From a virus: 27,865 bases of DNA. Below are positions 1-8,205 of the stretch, one piece after another. Below the pieces are notes generated by a model. It searched no databases. It was not told the DNA's origin and worked only from the letters and a program-made list of their open reading frames with translations. Both the position numbers and the translations under genes were made by a program. The stretch spans positions 1 to 27,865 of IMG/VR virus record IMGVR_UViG_3300030106_003744; one strand, written 5' to 3'. The first letter of the stretch is position 1. Each line of letters opens with the position of its first letter.

Positions 1-147
1 ATTGTTAAAGGAGAGTTTTCTATGTTGACAGGTGAACTATCAGCTATAACAAATTTAGGTGCTAATTTAGCATATCCTAATAACTCAGTATTAACTAAAA
101 CAGAAGCACAAACATTAGCAAACTCATCAACATTTACTGGAGAATAA
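1..147 (+). CDS. 3' end of a gene entering from the left
   Basis: The frame is open from the first base to a TAA, giving 48 residues. An internal ATG lies at position 22, but it has no good ribosome site right before it and the frame stays open upstream. I therefore treat it as the C-terminus of a longer protein. The tail is rich in Ser, Thr, Asn and Ala (LTGELSAITNLGANLAYPNN and on). The family is not recognised. The next gene starts two bases after the stop, so the two are likely co-translated. Its position before the lysis genes would suit a virion protein, but that is inference. Confidence 0.6.
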   Translation: MVKGEFSMLTGELSAITNLGANLAYPNNSVLTKTEAQTLANSSTFTGE

Positions 148-148
148 T

Positions 149-592
149 ATGGCTTTAAGTAAAGAAGAAATACTAAAAAAGAAAAAAGAGAGAGCTGCGG
201 CTAAAAGGCTTATGATAGATAAGCTTAGATTCTGGGTTGGTGTATTTTCTGTACCTACTATTCTTATTATGGCTTGTATGCTTATAGCAGCAGCTTATTA
301 TTTAGGTGAATCACAATTAGCTGTTGTGACTGGACTTATTTCTACTATTACAATAGGCTTAATTAATGTTCTTAATGGAATGGTAGTACCGCCTGCACCT
401 GAAGATCCATTAGCTGTTGTAGCTAAAGATTTAGTGCATCATTTGCAAGATCAAGCTAATAAAGATATGGAAGTATCTATGGATAGAAACAAAATTAAAA
501 TTGGTGGTCATGGTGTTAAGATGGAGTCACAAACTCCTGAAAGTCCTTTATGGGGAGATGATGAACCTATAAAAAAAAGAGGTAAAAAGTAA
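149..592 (+). CDS. Small membrane protein with two hydrophobic helices, possible lysis protein
   Basis: The protein has 147 residues. A Lys/Arg-rich N-terminus (residues 1-27) precedes two hydrophobic segments at about 30-52 and 58-78, separated by a short YYLGESQ turn. A hydrophilic C-terminal half ends in KKRGKK. The sequence therefore shows an inner-membrane hairpin with both ends probably in the cytoplasm. It is the first complete gene of a run that ends in a muramidase and a holin-like peptide, so a role in lysis or membrane remodelling is plausible. I do not recognise the family. The stop overlaps the next start as TAATG, pointing to translational coupling. Confidence 0.7.
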   Translation: MALSKEEILKKKKERAAAKRLMIDKLRFWVGVFSVPTILIMACMLIAAAYYLGESQLAVVTGLISTITIGLINVLNGMVVPPAPEDPLAVVAKDLVHHLQDQANKDMEVSMDRNKIKIGGHGVKMESQTPESPLWGDDEPIKKRGKK

Positions 593-825
593 TGTTGTTT
601 TTAACTTGGCTTACATTGGTTAGTTTTACAGTTGGTGTAGGTGAATATTATAATTGTCAATATCCAAGAGTAGATGAAACTTATAGTAGTGAAGGATTTT
701 TTTGCAACTGGGAAGATAGAGACTTTTATAAAGAAGATGGTAAGTGGATACTTACTCCTATAGACTCTACAGACAATTGTTTTGAAAAACAAGCTAGAAA
801 AAAATATTGGGAAAAAAGAAAGTGA
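592..825 (+). CDS. Small exported protein with signal-peptide-like N-terminus
   Basis: The protein has 77 residues. The first ~17 are a hydrophobic stretch (LFLTWLTLVSFTVGVG) like a signal peptide or anchor. The rest is short and polar with three cysteines and a basic C-terminus (KKYWEKRK). There is no lipobox, so it is not an evident outer-membrane spanin. It starts inside the stop codon of the previous gene (TAATG) and its own stop overlaps the next GTG start. That tight packing supports a real gene. By position it may belong to the lysis set, for example as a periplasmic factor. The function is unknown. Confidence 0.6.
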   Translation: MLFLTWLTLVSFTVGVGEYYNCQYPRVDETYSSEGFFCNWEDRDFYKEDGKWILTPIDSTDNCFEKQARKKYWEKRK

Positions 826-932
826 CTTTACTGATAGCTTTTGTTAAGAGTATTTTTTTAGCTATACCTATATTTTTAATATATATTGCAATAAAAATAA
901 AATGGAAAGAGTGGTACAATGAAAAAATATAA
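822..932 (+). CDS. Tiny single-helix membrane peptide (GTG start)
   Basis: A GTG codon in a GTGA overlap with the previous stop opens a 36-residue frame. Almost all of it is one hydrophobic helix (LLIAFVKSIFLAIPIFLIYI) followed by a basic-aromatic tail ending KWKEWYNEKI. Phages often carry such peptides in lysis regions as holins, antiholins or helper proteins. The evidence here is the precise overlap, the coherent membrane segment and the neighbours. No Shine-Dalgarno site is obvious; re-initiation after the upstream gene would explain its expression. The call could be wrong because short AT-rich frames are often hydrophobic by chance. Confidence 0.45.
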   Translation: MTLLIAFVKSIFLAIPIFLIYIAIKIKWKEWYNEKI

Positions 933-1006
933 TATATCAATGACTCCCCTGCCTTGCTTTCATATATCATCAGCTGTTAAATATGTTTTTAAAAAGGAGA
1001 AAAAAG

Positions 1007-1495
1007 ATGATAGGTCATCTAACAAAGTTCAATCAGATAATAGATAAAGTTTTAAATCATGAAGGTGGATATGTAAATGATCCTACTGATCCTGGTGGTG
1101 AAACAAAATATGGTATAAGTAAAAAAGCTTATCCAGATGTTAATATTAAAGACTTAACATTAGAAGATGCTAAAGCTATATATAAAAAAGATTATTGGGA
1201 TAAGACTAAAGTTGATTCTATACCTGATCAACTAAAGTATATCTATTTTGATATGTGTATTAATATGGGGCAAAGAACAGCTGTAAGAGTATTGCAAAAT
1301 GCTGCTAATAACAAAAACTCTAAAGACATTGAAGTTGATGGATATATAGGTCCAAACACATTAAAAGCTATAGAAAAAGTAGAACATAAAAGAGCACAAT
1401 CTTATAGAGTTATGTACTATGCTACATTAATAAAAAAGAAGCCTAGTCTAGAAAAATATTGGTATGGCTGGTTTAAAAGGTCTTTGGAGGTCTAA
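1007..1495 (+). CDS. GH108-family N-acetylmuramidase (endolysin)
   Basis: This 162-residue enzyme cuts the glycan backbone of peptidoglycan to release progeny. The N-terminal glycoside hydrolase 108 signature is clear: LNHEGGYVNDPTDPGGETKY, with Glu19 as the expected catalytic acid, followed by GIS. The C-terminal part (YIGPNTLKAIE) matches the PG_binding_3 segment normally paired with GH108. The length is normal for the family. I chose the ATG at 1007 over an in-frame ATG at 983 because AAGGAG sits 7 bases before it and the shorter form begins where family members do. No signal peptide is visible, so export should depend on a holin. The TAATG overlap with the next, holin-like gene supports a lysis pair. 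Confidence 0.93.
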   Translation: MIGHLTKFNQIIDKVLNHEGGYVNDPTDPGGETKYGISKKAYPDVNIKDLTLEDAKAIYKKDYWDKTKVDSIPDQLKYIYFDMCINMGQRTAVRVLQNAANNKNSKDIEVDGYIGPNTLKAIEKVEHKRAQSYRVMYYATLIKKKPSLEKYWYGWFKRSLEV

Positions 1496-1641
1496 TGTTA
1501 GATACATTAAAAACAGCAGGAGTTGGTATTGCAGGGAGTGCATTGCATTGGACAGAATATGTGCCTCCTATTATGAGTGCACTAGCAGCTCTTGCTACCT
1601 TAGTATATATGTTAATTAAAATAAATAAGGAACTAAAATGA
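1495..1641 (+). CDS. Putative holin (48 residues, one membrane helix)
   Basis: A small frame opens inside the muramidase stop codon (TAATG), with a strong TGGAGG site just upstream. The peptide has a Gly/Ala-rich N-terminus, a conserved-looking WTEYVPP segment, one hydrophobic helix (IMSALAALATLVYMLIKI) and a basic tail (NKELK). Its size, single helix, charged C-terminus and place next to the endolysin fit a small holin that makes inner-membrane lesions and lets the muramidase reach the wall. Its stop overlaps the next start as ATGA. The holin assignment rests on context and topology, not on a recognised family signature. Confidence 0.65.
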   Translation: MLDTLKTAGVGIAGSALHWTEYVPPIMSALAALATLVYMLIKINKELK

Positions 1642-1853
1642 TACAAGCAGTCTTAGTAAAAACATTATTGTCAAAGCTTTTGCCTTTGATATTGAAAGAG
1701 ATGAGTAAAACTATTAAACCTATGCAAGATTATGTATACAAGCCTAATGATGCAGATAAAAGAATTGACAAGTTGGAAATAGATAACTTTCAACTTAGAG
1801 AAAGAATAAATGAACTAGAAAAAAACATATATCAAAACAAGGAGACAAAATGA
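1638..1853 (+). CDS. Small protein with amphipathic N-terminus and coiled coil
   Basis: The protein has 71 residues. An N-terminal amphipathic or hydrophobic helix (VLVKTLLSKLLPLILKEM) is followed by a YVYKPND hinge and a heptad-rich helix (RIDKLEIDNFQLRERINELE) that should form a coiled coil. It is locked between neighbours by ATGA overlaps on both sides. A membrane-associated coiled coil beside holin and endolysin could act like an inner-membrane spanin. It could equally be a small virion or assembly protein belonging to the next gene set. No family is recognised. Confidence 0.65.
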   Translation: MIQAVLVKTLLSKLLPLILKEMSKTIKPMQDYVYKPNDADKRIDKLEIDNFQLRERINELEKNIYQNKETK

Positions 1854-2059
1854 GTTTTTTAAAAAGTATGATAGCTGATAATAAAGAAGAGATTATTAAT
1901 AAAATATTTGATGATGAGTTGCAGAAAAAAATTGTTGATAAGTTAAATGAAAATGTTGACATTCCTTTTATATCAGAAAAAACAGAAGAAAAAGTATTAA
2001 ATGCTATTTATGACTCTATTGAAGATGTTGTAAAAAATGCAATGATAGAAAAACTTTAA
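1850..2059 (+). CDS. Small acidic helical protein of unknown function
   Basis: The protein has 69 residues, mostly predicted helix, rich in Asp, Glu, Lys and Ile, with no cysteine and no membrane segment. Two similar halves are separated by an IPFISEKTEEKV segment. It starts in an ATGA overlap, preceded by AAGGAG, and ends in a TAATG overlap with the tail gene. Position suggests a small virion, chaperone or lysis accessory factor. Function unknown. Confidence 0.65.
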   Translation: MSFLKSMIADNKEEIINKIFDDELQKKIVDKLNENVDIPFISEKTEEKVLNAIYDSIEDVVKNAMIEKL

Positions 2060-5000
2060 TGCCACCAAAAGTATTTAAAATACCACTATTAACAGGTGGA
2101 ATAAATAATGAAGCTGATCCAGCTTATATAAAAGATGAAGAATCTACAGCTTTAAATAATTTTATACCTAATATAAGAGGTAGGCTTAGACTTTCAGGCA
2201 CTATGATGGTAAAGCCTTTAAGTTATAATGATTCTGATACATCTTTAGCATTAGCTACTACCAATGCTTATCACACATCAGGATATGGATTATATTATTT
2301 TAGATCAGATTATACAATGTTATCTGCTGAAAATACATATCTTAGTAATGGTAATCCTAATGAAGTTTCATCTGGAATAGGTTATTATGTATTTCAAGAT
2401 AATAAATATGTTAAAATATATGATCCTATTAATAAGTTTTTTTTAACTACTAATATAAATGGTGCTACAGGTGCAAGGGCTGGTGTAGCTGGATCTGATA
2501 TAAGTACAAAGCCTTATGTTTTACCTGTATATTATTATGGTGATAATGCATTAAGGATATCTGCAGCACATACAGAAGGTGTAGGTGGATCAACATTTCA
2601 TAGAAGATATCTAGGTTTTATAAATAGAACCTTATTTGATGGGGATGGATCTACTTATACAGCATTTAGGAATCATAAAAGATGGTATCAAGATACTGCT
2701 AAAATACTACCTCCATCTGCATCAAGTTATACACAAGATGTAGGAAGTGAAAAGCCAGGTAAAATGGCTATAAATTTTCAAAATGGTGCAGTTGGAAGTG
2801 ATTTAACTTTTTCTAATGGAAAAGAAGGAGTTCATATTGAAGTTGCATATAGTCAAGCTCTTACTAGCTCAACATGGCAAGCTAAAGTTTATAAATTTTA
2901 TGGAACTTATATTTATGATGGCTCTCAAGAATCAAGTGTATTTGAACTAGGTGAAATAGGTGCAGGTGGAGTTTCTGCTAATACAGCTATTGCTATAGGT
3001 TTAACAGTTACATATTCTGATAATGATGATAATGCTCAAGCTACCACTAATGGGTATATATCTAGTACTGGAGGGGGAACAGGTTTACATATAAATCCTA
3101 GAATAACAGGATCTAGATTATATTTTTCTGATCCAGATGATGGACATGGTATATTATATCATTTACTTGATATAGATTTTATTAAAGGTTGCAAAAAAGT
3201 TGATGAATCTTCTTACACAGCATGGGCAGCTAGATCTGAAACAGATCATGAAACATATCAATGTCCAGATGGTGTTATGGCTAATTTAGGTGGAAATGGA
3301 ACGACAGCAGGTTTTTTATTTGCTAATCCTCCTAAAATTGTAACATATGAAGATATAAATGGATATGGTCCAAATGAAGATTTAAATCCAGAATTTAATT
3401 GTGCAGCTATGATAGGCAAAAGAGTTTATATAGGCAATGTTAAAGTCAATGGTGAAGTTTTTAATGATAGAATTATGAGATCACCTTTAAACTTTGAAGG
3501 TAAGCCTCAATTTGATACATTTCCTGAAACTCATTTTTTAGATATTGGAGCTGATGATGGAGATAAAATAATACAACTTATGGCTAGTGGTGATAAATTA
3601 ATTGTATTTAAAGAAAATTCAGTTTCAGTTTTAAATGTTTCAAAATTTGGTGCAGAATTTATAGAACAAAGTTTTAAATATGTTGGTATAAAAAATCCTT
3701 GTCAAGCTGTAAGTACTAACTATGGTGCATGTTGGGTTAATCCTAATGGTTGTTTTATTATAGAGAATAATAAATTAATAAATTTAGTTGATAATAAAAT
3801 ACTTAAACAAGGTCAACTTAAATCTTATCAAAAAAATATGTTATGGAATTTTTCTGACAAAGATTATAATAATGTGCCTTCTATAGGTTATTATCAAAAA
3901 CAAGACCAGTTGATATTGGCTTTTAATATAGCTAAAGAAGCCCCTTCTAGACCTAAAGATTGCTGGATATATAGTTTTAAATCAGGTGCATGGTCTTTTC
4001 ATGCAGGAGCTATGGATACTTATCAAGTTAGAAGTAATTTTATTAATAATAATTTAGGTGAGCTTTTACAAACTGGTGGCTATTATAATGGAACAAGTGC
4101 AACTGATGATAAATTAACTTTGTCTTACTGGAATCCTTTGTCAACTTCTAAAGATGAATGTGTTTATGCTACTAAAGATTTAAATTTTGGTTCTCCAGGA
4201 ATTAATAAAAAAATATATAAAGTAGGAATTACTTATTCTACTAGCCAACCATTAACAGGTATACAGCCTTTTTTTGCTATAAATGGAGATGATGAAATAG
4301 CTCAAACATTTGTTAGTAGTCAAGGTGAGTTAAATGGCAGTGGCATAATAGAAGCAGAAGCAGGATCTATATCTACAGAAATATTAAAGTTTTATGAAAA
4401 TGGTGTTTATAAAGTAAATGATTCATCTAATAATTATTATTTAATACAAGGCTCTCAATGCAATGAAGGTGGTGTAGTAGGAGATAAAGCATATATACAA
4501 TATGAAACTGATGTTACTGGATCAAATTGGACTATAGCATCAGGATCATCTTTTTTAAGTATAGCAGGTAATTTGTTTGTGTTTACAGGATCTGGTGATG
4601 CTGTAGCCACACATACATTTAGCACTACATCAGCTATAACAAGTCATGCTCCTCATGTATTACAATTTAATATTGTTGATATAGCTACAAACATGACTAT
4701 ACAAATTATTGGACTAAATATAGAAGATGGTGGAGAAACTACATTAGCTACTCCATCTCAATATACTGATACTGGAGTTAAAACAGTTTCATTTACACCA
4801 ACTACAAGTCATACTACATATAAAATTAAATTTTTAAATTCAGGTTCATCAGGCATAACTACTATAAATAATATAAATTTAGAATCAGCTTTTATGTCTA
4901 TTAATAATACAGGTGGTGAATATCCTAGAAACATTATATATAATTCTGGAACATCTACTGTTACAAGATCAGGTGGACTTATTACTAGTAATCAAACTAA

Positions 5001-5562
5001 TACTAGTGGCAATCATTATATTACTATATCAAATAATGTAAAACATCAAATACAAGTAGAATTAAGCAATACTATAGGTGTTGGTATAAAAGTAAGATTA
5101 ATAGATGTTGGAACATCTTCTACAGCCCTTCCTAATTTAAAAGATATTTCAGGCTATGATAGCAACTCAGGTAGTACATATCCACAATCTGTACCATTAG
5201 AAGGAGATGGAATAGATGGAGCATCAGCAGATTTTGCTACATTAAATTTTGATTCACCTAATGTAGCTACTATTAATACTGTTAGTGCATTAAATACTAG
5301 TAATAGATATTATATAGTTATAACAAATGATAGGCCATCAGGACTTGTAGATGGGTATCCAACAGATGTATTTATAGTAGGATCATTGTCTATGAGAGAA
5401 GTAGGTAGTTACAGAACAGGTTTTTTAAACTTTGCATCACCTATAACATGCAAGTCATTTCAATTTATGTTAAAAAATTCTGGAACTGCTAATGCTTCAT
5501 TTACTGTTAGAGATGTAGAAATTTTTTATAGATTATTAAAACCAAAGTTAACATCAGATTAA
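2059..5562 (+). CDS. Tail nozzle-like (tubular protein B type) virion protein with inserted beta-sandwich domains
   Basis: The protein has 1167 residues. The N-terminus (KIPLLTGGINNEADPAY, then EESTALNNFIPNIRGRLRLSG) follows the pattern of phage tail nozzle/tubular B proteins, in which a GGI motif leads to an 'lNf.p..rGrlr' motif. The C-terminus (FTVRDVEIFYRLLKP) is also typical of that family's last strand. Residues of roughly 755-1116 look like an insert: Ser/Thr/Gly-rich beta sequence containing two units that resemble carbohydrate-binding-like jelly rolls (ending INNINLES and GSLSMREV). That makes it longer than T7 gp12 (about 800 residues). It should form the distal tail and possibly touch the cell surface. 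It starts within TAATG with no Shine-Dalgarno site, so coupling is likely. Confidence 0.75.
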   Translation: MPPKVFKIPLLTGGINNEADPAYIKDEESTALNNFIPNIRGRLRLSGTMMVKPLSYNDSDTSLALATTNAYHTSGYGLYYFRSDYTMLSAENTYLSNGNPNEVSSGIGYYVFQDNKYVKIYDPINKFFLTTNINGATGARAGVAGSDISTKPYVLPVYYYGDNALRISAAHTEGVGGSTFHRRYLGFINRTLFDGDGSTYTAFRNHKRWYQDTAKILPPSASSYTQDVGSEKPGKMAINFQNGAVGSDLTFSNGKEGVHIEVAYSQALTSSTWQAKVYKFYGTYIYDGSQESSVFELGEIGAGGVSANTAIAIGLTVTYSDNDDNAQATTNGYISSTGGGTGLHINPRITGSRLYFSDPDDGHGILYHLLDIDFIKGCKKVDESSYTAWAARSETDHETYQCPDGVMANLGGNGTTAGFLFANPPKIVTYEDINGYGPNEDLNPEFNCAAMIGKRVYIGNVKVNGEVFNDRIMRSPLNFEGKPQFDTFPETHFLDIGADDGDKIIQLMASGDKLIVFKENSVSVLNVSKFGAEFIEQSFKYVGIKNPCQAVSTNYGACWVNPNGCFIIENNKLINLVDNKILKQGQLKSYQKNMLWNFSDKDYNNVPSIGYYQKQDQLILAFNIAKEAPSRPKDCWIYSFKSGAWSFHAGAMDTYQVRSNFINNNLGELLQTGGYYNGTSATDDKLTLSYWNPLSTSKDECVYATKDLNFGSPGINKKIYKVGITYSTSQPLTGIQPFFAINGDDEIAQTFVSSQGELNGSGIIEAEAGSISTEILKFYENGVYKVNDSSNNYYLIQGSQCNEGGVVGDKAYIQYETDVTGSNWTIASGSSFLSIAGNLFVFTGSGDAVATHTFSTTSAITSHAPHVLQFNIVDIATNMTIQIIGLNIEDGGETTLATPSQYTDTGVKTVSFTPTTSHTTYKIKFLNSGSSGITTINNINLESAFMSINNTGGEYPRNIIYNSGTSTVTRSGGLITSNQTNTSGNHYITISNNVKHQIQVELSNTIGVGIKVRLIDVGTSSTALPNLKDISGYDSNSGSTYPQSVPLEGDGIDGASADFATLNFDSPNVATINTVSALNTSNRYYIVITNDRPSGLVDGYPTDVFIVGSLSMREVGSYRTGFLNFASPITCKSFQFMLKNSGTANASFTVRDVEIFYRLLKPKLTSD

Positions 5563-5729
5563 TGTCAAATGAATTAAATGCTAAAATGGATAGAATATCC
5601 ATAAAGAATGGAACTCCTATATCATCAGAAGGAGAAGATGGAGATTTGACAGCTAGATTAACTAGAAAAGGTATAAGATTATTTTTAAAATTTAGAAACA
5701 AATGGGTTGCATTTAAACCTGAAGATTAA
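5562..5729 (+). CDS. Small tail-fibre-type protein
   Basis: A 55-residue frame opens inside the stop of the nozzle gene (TAATG). The sequence has a Gly-rich middle with SSEGEDGDLTARLTRKG followed by IRLFLKFRNKWVAF. The pattern 'segedGD...R.t.kGi.Lf.K..nkW' is one I associate with short segments in phage tail fibre and baseplate proteins, where it forms small beta structures. A structural role at the tail tip is therefore likely. It is the last gene before a 57-base gap. The family assignment is from pattern memory only. Confidence 0.65.
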   Translation: MSNELNAKMDRISIKNGTPISSEGEDGDLTARLTRKGIRLFLKFRNKWVAFKPED

Positions 5730-5732
5730 TAT

Positions 5733-5768
5733 ATTGAATAAAGATGTAATATTTAGTATCTTTTAAGC
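5733..5768 (+). promoter_or_regulatory. Possible sigma-70-like promoter before the cargo genes
   Basis: The only gap of more than 50 bases in the rightward block lies between the fibre-type gene and the 201-residue gene. It holds TTGAAT, then 17 bases, then TATCTT (4 of 6 to TATAAT). An AAGGAT ribosome site follows before the ATG. In such AT-rich DNA this match can arise by chance. Confidence 0.2.
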
Positions 5769-5786
5769 TACAAAAAGGATGTAAAA

Positions 5787-6392
5787 ATGAGCAAAGGCAA
5801 ATTACTACTGCAAAAAGATATAAAAGCTGATTATGAAGCTATTCAAGAAGAAGCTAAAAAACAGCAAAATAGACAAAGAAAAAAAGGTTTATTTTCAGCT
5901 ATAGGTGGAGCTTTAGGAACTTTAGCTGTCCCTCTTTTAATTGGAACAGGTGCAGGAGCACCTCTTGCATTAGGAGCAAGAATGTTAGCAGGATTTGTTG
6001 GTAGAAATATTGGTGAATCATTTGGCCCTAAAGTTGATACAGATGCAATTAAAAAAGCATCAGAAAAAGGATTTGCAACTGATGCAGCAGAAGAAATAGT
6101 TGAAGATTTAAAAACAGCTCAAAAGAATTTAGATAGACAACAATTAATACAATCTATTGTACAGCCTGTACAAGCTGTAGGTGTAGATAAAGTAGCAGGT
6201 ATGGTAACTGAAGGACTTACTAAAGTAGCTCCTGAAACTGTAGCTAAATATAAAGAATTTGAAAAAACAGGTTTATTTGGTGATGATATAAAAAAATTAT
6301 TTCCAGATCTATATAAAGAAACTACAGATGTAGCTAGTGTAGACGATACAATTGATACAGTATATGGAACTTTTAAAGTAGGAGGTAAGTAA
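5787..6392 (+). CDS. Probable internal virion (ejection) protein, small
   Basis: The protein has 201 residues. A charged coiled-coil-like N-terminus (KADYEAIQEEAKKQQNRQRK) leads into a Gly/Ala-rich hydrophobic stretch at about 34-72 (IGGALGTLAVPLLIGTG and further), then an acidic helical C-terminal half. A Gly/Ala-rich, potentially membrane-inserting segment is common in ejection proteins of short-tailed phages (T7 gp14 and P22 gp7 types). The gene opens the run leading to the two giant proteins, which supports that reading. The start has an AAGGAT site 5 bases upstream. No specific family is claimed. Confidence 0.6.
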   Translation: MSKGKLLLQKDIKADYEAIQEEAKKQQNRQRKKGLFSAIGGALGTLAVPLLIGTGAGAPLALGARMLAGFVGRNIGESFGPKVDTDAIKKASEKGFATDAAEEIVEDLKTAQKNLDRQQLIQSIVQPVQAVGVDKVAGMVTEGLTKVAPETVAKYKEFEKTGLFGDDIKKLFPDLYKETTDVASVDDTIDTVYGTFKVGGK

Positions 6393-6880
6393 TGGCACAT
6401 GAACCAGGACATCCAAGCTTACAAGAAGAATTAGGTATAACACCAGGTGTACCAACAATAGGTGGAGAACAAACATTAACTCCTAGAAATGTAGAATTTC
6501 TTGCTCCAGGTCTTCTGCCTTTAATGGAAGAATTAGATATTGATGAATCAAGACTAGCTTATTTTGAAGCTTATGACCCTACTAGAGAAGAAATGGCAGC
6601 TGTTAAAAGAAGAAGTGCTGAAAAAGATGCTATATCAAACTATCAAATGCAAACTGGCAGTGTATTATCTAAAGCTTATGAACAAGGAAGATCAGGACAA
6701 TCTGGCTTTGGTGGAACTAGATCAGATTCATCTGATATTGCAAAAGCTTTAAATTTAACAAAACAAGAATTACAATCAGATATGAGTGCTGCAGAGCTAA
6801 CAGAACTTGGTTCTATAAAAGCAGCTCAAGATGCATATAAAAGAGAAATATTTGAATTATTAGGGATGTTATCACAATAA
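6392..6880 (+). CDS. Virion-region protein of unknown function
   Basis: The protein has 162 residues. The N-terminal third is Pro/Gly-rich (GITPGVPTIGGEQTLTP), the middle is acidic, and the C-terminal half is Gln/Ser-rich and helical (SDIAKALNLTKQELQSDMSA). No membrane segment or cysteine is present. The start lies in a TAATG overlap and is preceded by a strong GGAGG, so it is well supported. Its place between the likely ejection proteins suggests a capsid-interior or head-tail component. Function unknown. Confidence 0.6.
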   Translation: MAHEPGHPSLQEELGITPGVPTIGGEQTLTPRNVEFLAPGLLPLMEELDIDESRLAYFEAYDPTREEMAAVKRRSAEKDAISNYQMQTGSVLSKAYEQGRSGQSGFGGTRSDSSDIAKALNLTKQELQSDMSAAELTELGSIKAAQDAYKREIFELLGMLSQ

Positions 6881-8193
6881 TGGCAGAAAAATACACACAA
6901 GATCCATTAGCTATATTTTTAGAATATCAATTACCTGATATGATAAATGAAGCTAGAAGAACAAAAGAAAATAGGCAGCATGAATTTGATATGATTAAAG
7001 CAAGAGAAGAATCAAGTAAAAGACTTGCTGAATTTAATGCTGAACTAGGAGAAGAACAAGCTACAAATCAAACTAAATTGCAACTTTTAATATCTGATAG
7101 AGATAGAATGATAAGGAATATTGAAACTAAAAGAGATGCTTTATTACAATCTAATATAAATATGGAAGAATATGATTTACTTAAAGACAAAACAGAGGAT
7201 GGAGAAGCTTTATCTACTTTAATTAAATCAGAAAATTTAAGAGAATCTGTTAAATCTTTACAAGATTTTCAAGATTTAGATCAAGGTATAAATGTTTTAA
7301 ATGATAATTTAAATTATTTAAATGAAAGTTTAAATATTATTGACAGAATATCTGCAGCTCAACAACAAGGTATAAATTTTGCTAAAGGTGTAGAGGATTT
7401 TGATAAAAATGAAGAAATTAATGAAGCTGACTTTGCACAATTATTAAGAAATTATCAAGATTTAGAATTAAAGCCTAGATTTGATTTAAATACTGCAGAA
7501 GGGCAATTAGAACAAATTGCATTTATGCAACAAATACCAACTTTAGAAGAAAAACTTAAATTAGGTCAATTTATAATAAATAGAAGAGACTCACAAAACA
7601 AAGCTAAAATATCAGAATATAAAGCAATAAAAGCTGCCATTGAAGCTGAGTTTTTAAAAAATAATGGCATGAGCATGCCTACATTTAATAGTTTTTATAA
7701 TTCTTATAGCAAAAAAGCTACAGAAAGAAATGAAATAGCAAAGAAAAATAGAAAAACTGCATATGGTCAACATGTTCAAGATTTAATTTTTATTAATAGA
7801 GAAAAAAATGAATTAATGTCAGCTGTGGATCTTGATAATGATATGCAAATAATAGAAGGTAATATAATAAATCTTTTAAATCATGGTACTGCTGGACAAT
7901 TTGGAGTTGCAAAATTAAAAACTGTAATAAATAATTATAATAAAGCTACAAATAGATCAGAACAAAAAGCTGTATTTGATGATTTTATAAGAAAATTTCG
8001 TAGAGGCATAATAACACTTGATCAATTAGATTTAGGTGGGGCTGGTTCACTTACAACAGATGAAGAATATGAGGCAATAGAAAGTCAATTAGATTTTTAT
8101 AATCATATGTCATCCAATATTAATCTTTTGCCAGGATATAATGAAATTTATTCACCTGATGAATCTGTAGAAGATACTAGAGGCCTTCAATAA
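6880..8193 (+). CDS. Coiled-coil virion-region protein, possible internal virion protein
   Basis: The protein has 437 residues and is almost entirely charged helix with long heptad-like stretches (for example residues 20-60 and 75-160) and no cysteine. It starts in a TAATG overlap with the previous gene. Large helical, Gln/Glu/Lys-rich proteins next to giant cargo proteins resemble gp15-type ejection proteins of podoviruses, but no diagnostic motif is seen. The acidic C-terminus ends SPDESVEDTRGLQ. It probably belongs to the ejected set together with the two genes downstream. Confidence 0.55.
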   Translation: MAEKYTQDPLAIFLEYQLPDMINEARRTKENRQHEFDMIKAREESSKRLAEFNAELGEEQATNQTKLQLLISDRDRMIRNIETKRDALLQSNINMEEYDLLKDKTEDGEALSTLIKSENLRESVKSLQDFQDLDQGINVLNDNLNYLNESLNIIDRISAAQQQGINFAKGVEDFDKNEEINEADFAQLLRNYQDLELKPRFDLNTAEGQLEQIAFMQQIPTLEEKLKLGQFIINRRDSQNKAKISEYKAIKAAIEAEFLKNNGMSMPTFNSFYNSYSKKATERNEIAKKNRKTAYGQHVQDLIFINREKNELMSAVDLDNDMQIIEGNIINLLNHGTAGQFGVAKLKTVINNYNKATNRSEQKAVFDDFIRKFRRGIITLDQLDLGGAGSLTTDEEYEAIESQLDFYNHMSSNINLLPGYNEIYSPDESVEDTRGLQ

Positions 8194-8205
8194 CAACCTT
8201 AATTA

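Noticed and set aside
983-1006. Upstream in-frame ATG for the muramidase
   Set aside because: The AAGGAG at 994-999 lies downstream of it and at ideal spacing for the ATG at 1007; the extra residues (MFLKRRKK) look like translated leader.
919-1047. 42-residue frame starting MKKYNISMTPLPCF that overlaps the muramidase start
   Set aside because: No ribosome site of its own, no lipobox despite the cysteine, and its second half is just the shifted frame of the muramidase leader and coding sequence.
6119-6412. 97-residue leftward frame opposite the 201-residue virion gene
   Set aside because: Antisense shadow in the rightward block, with no leftward neighbours and no ribosome site.
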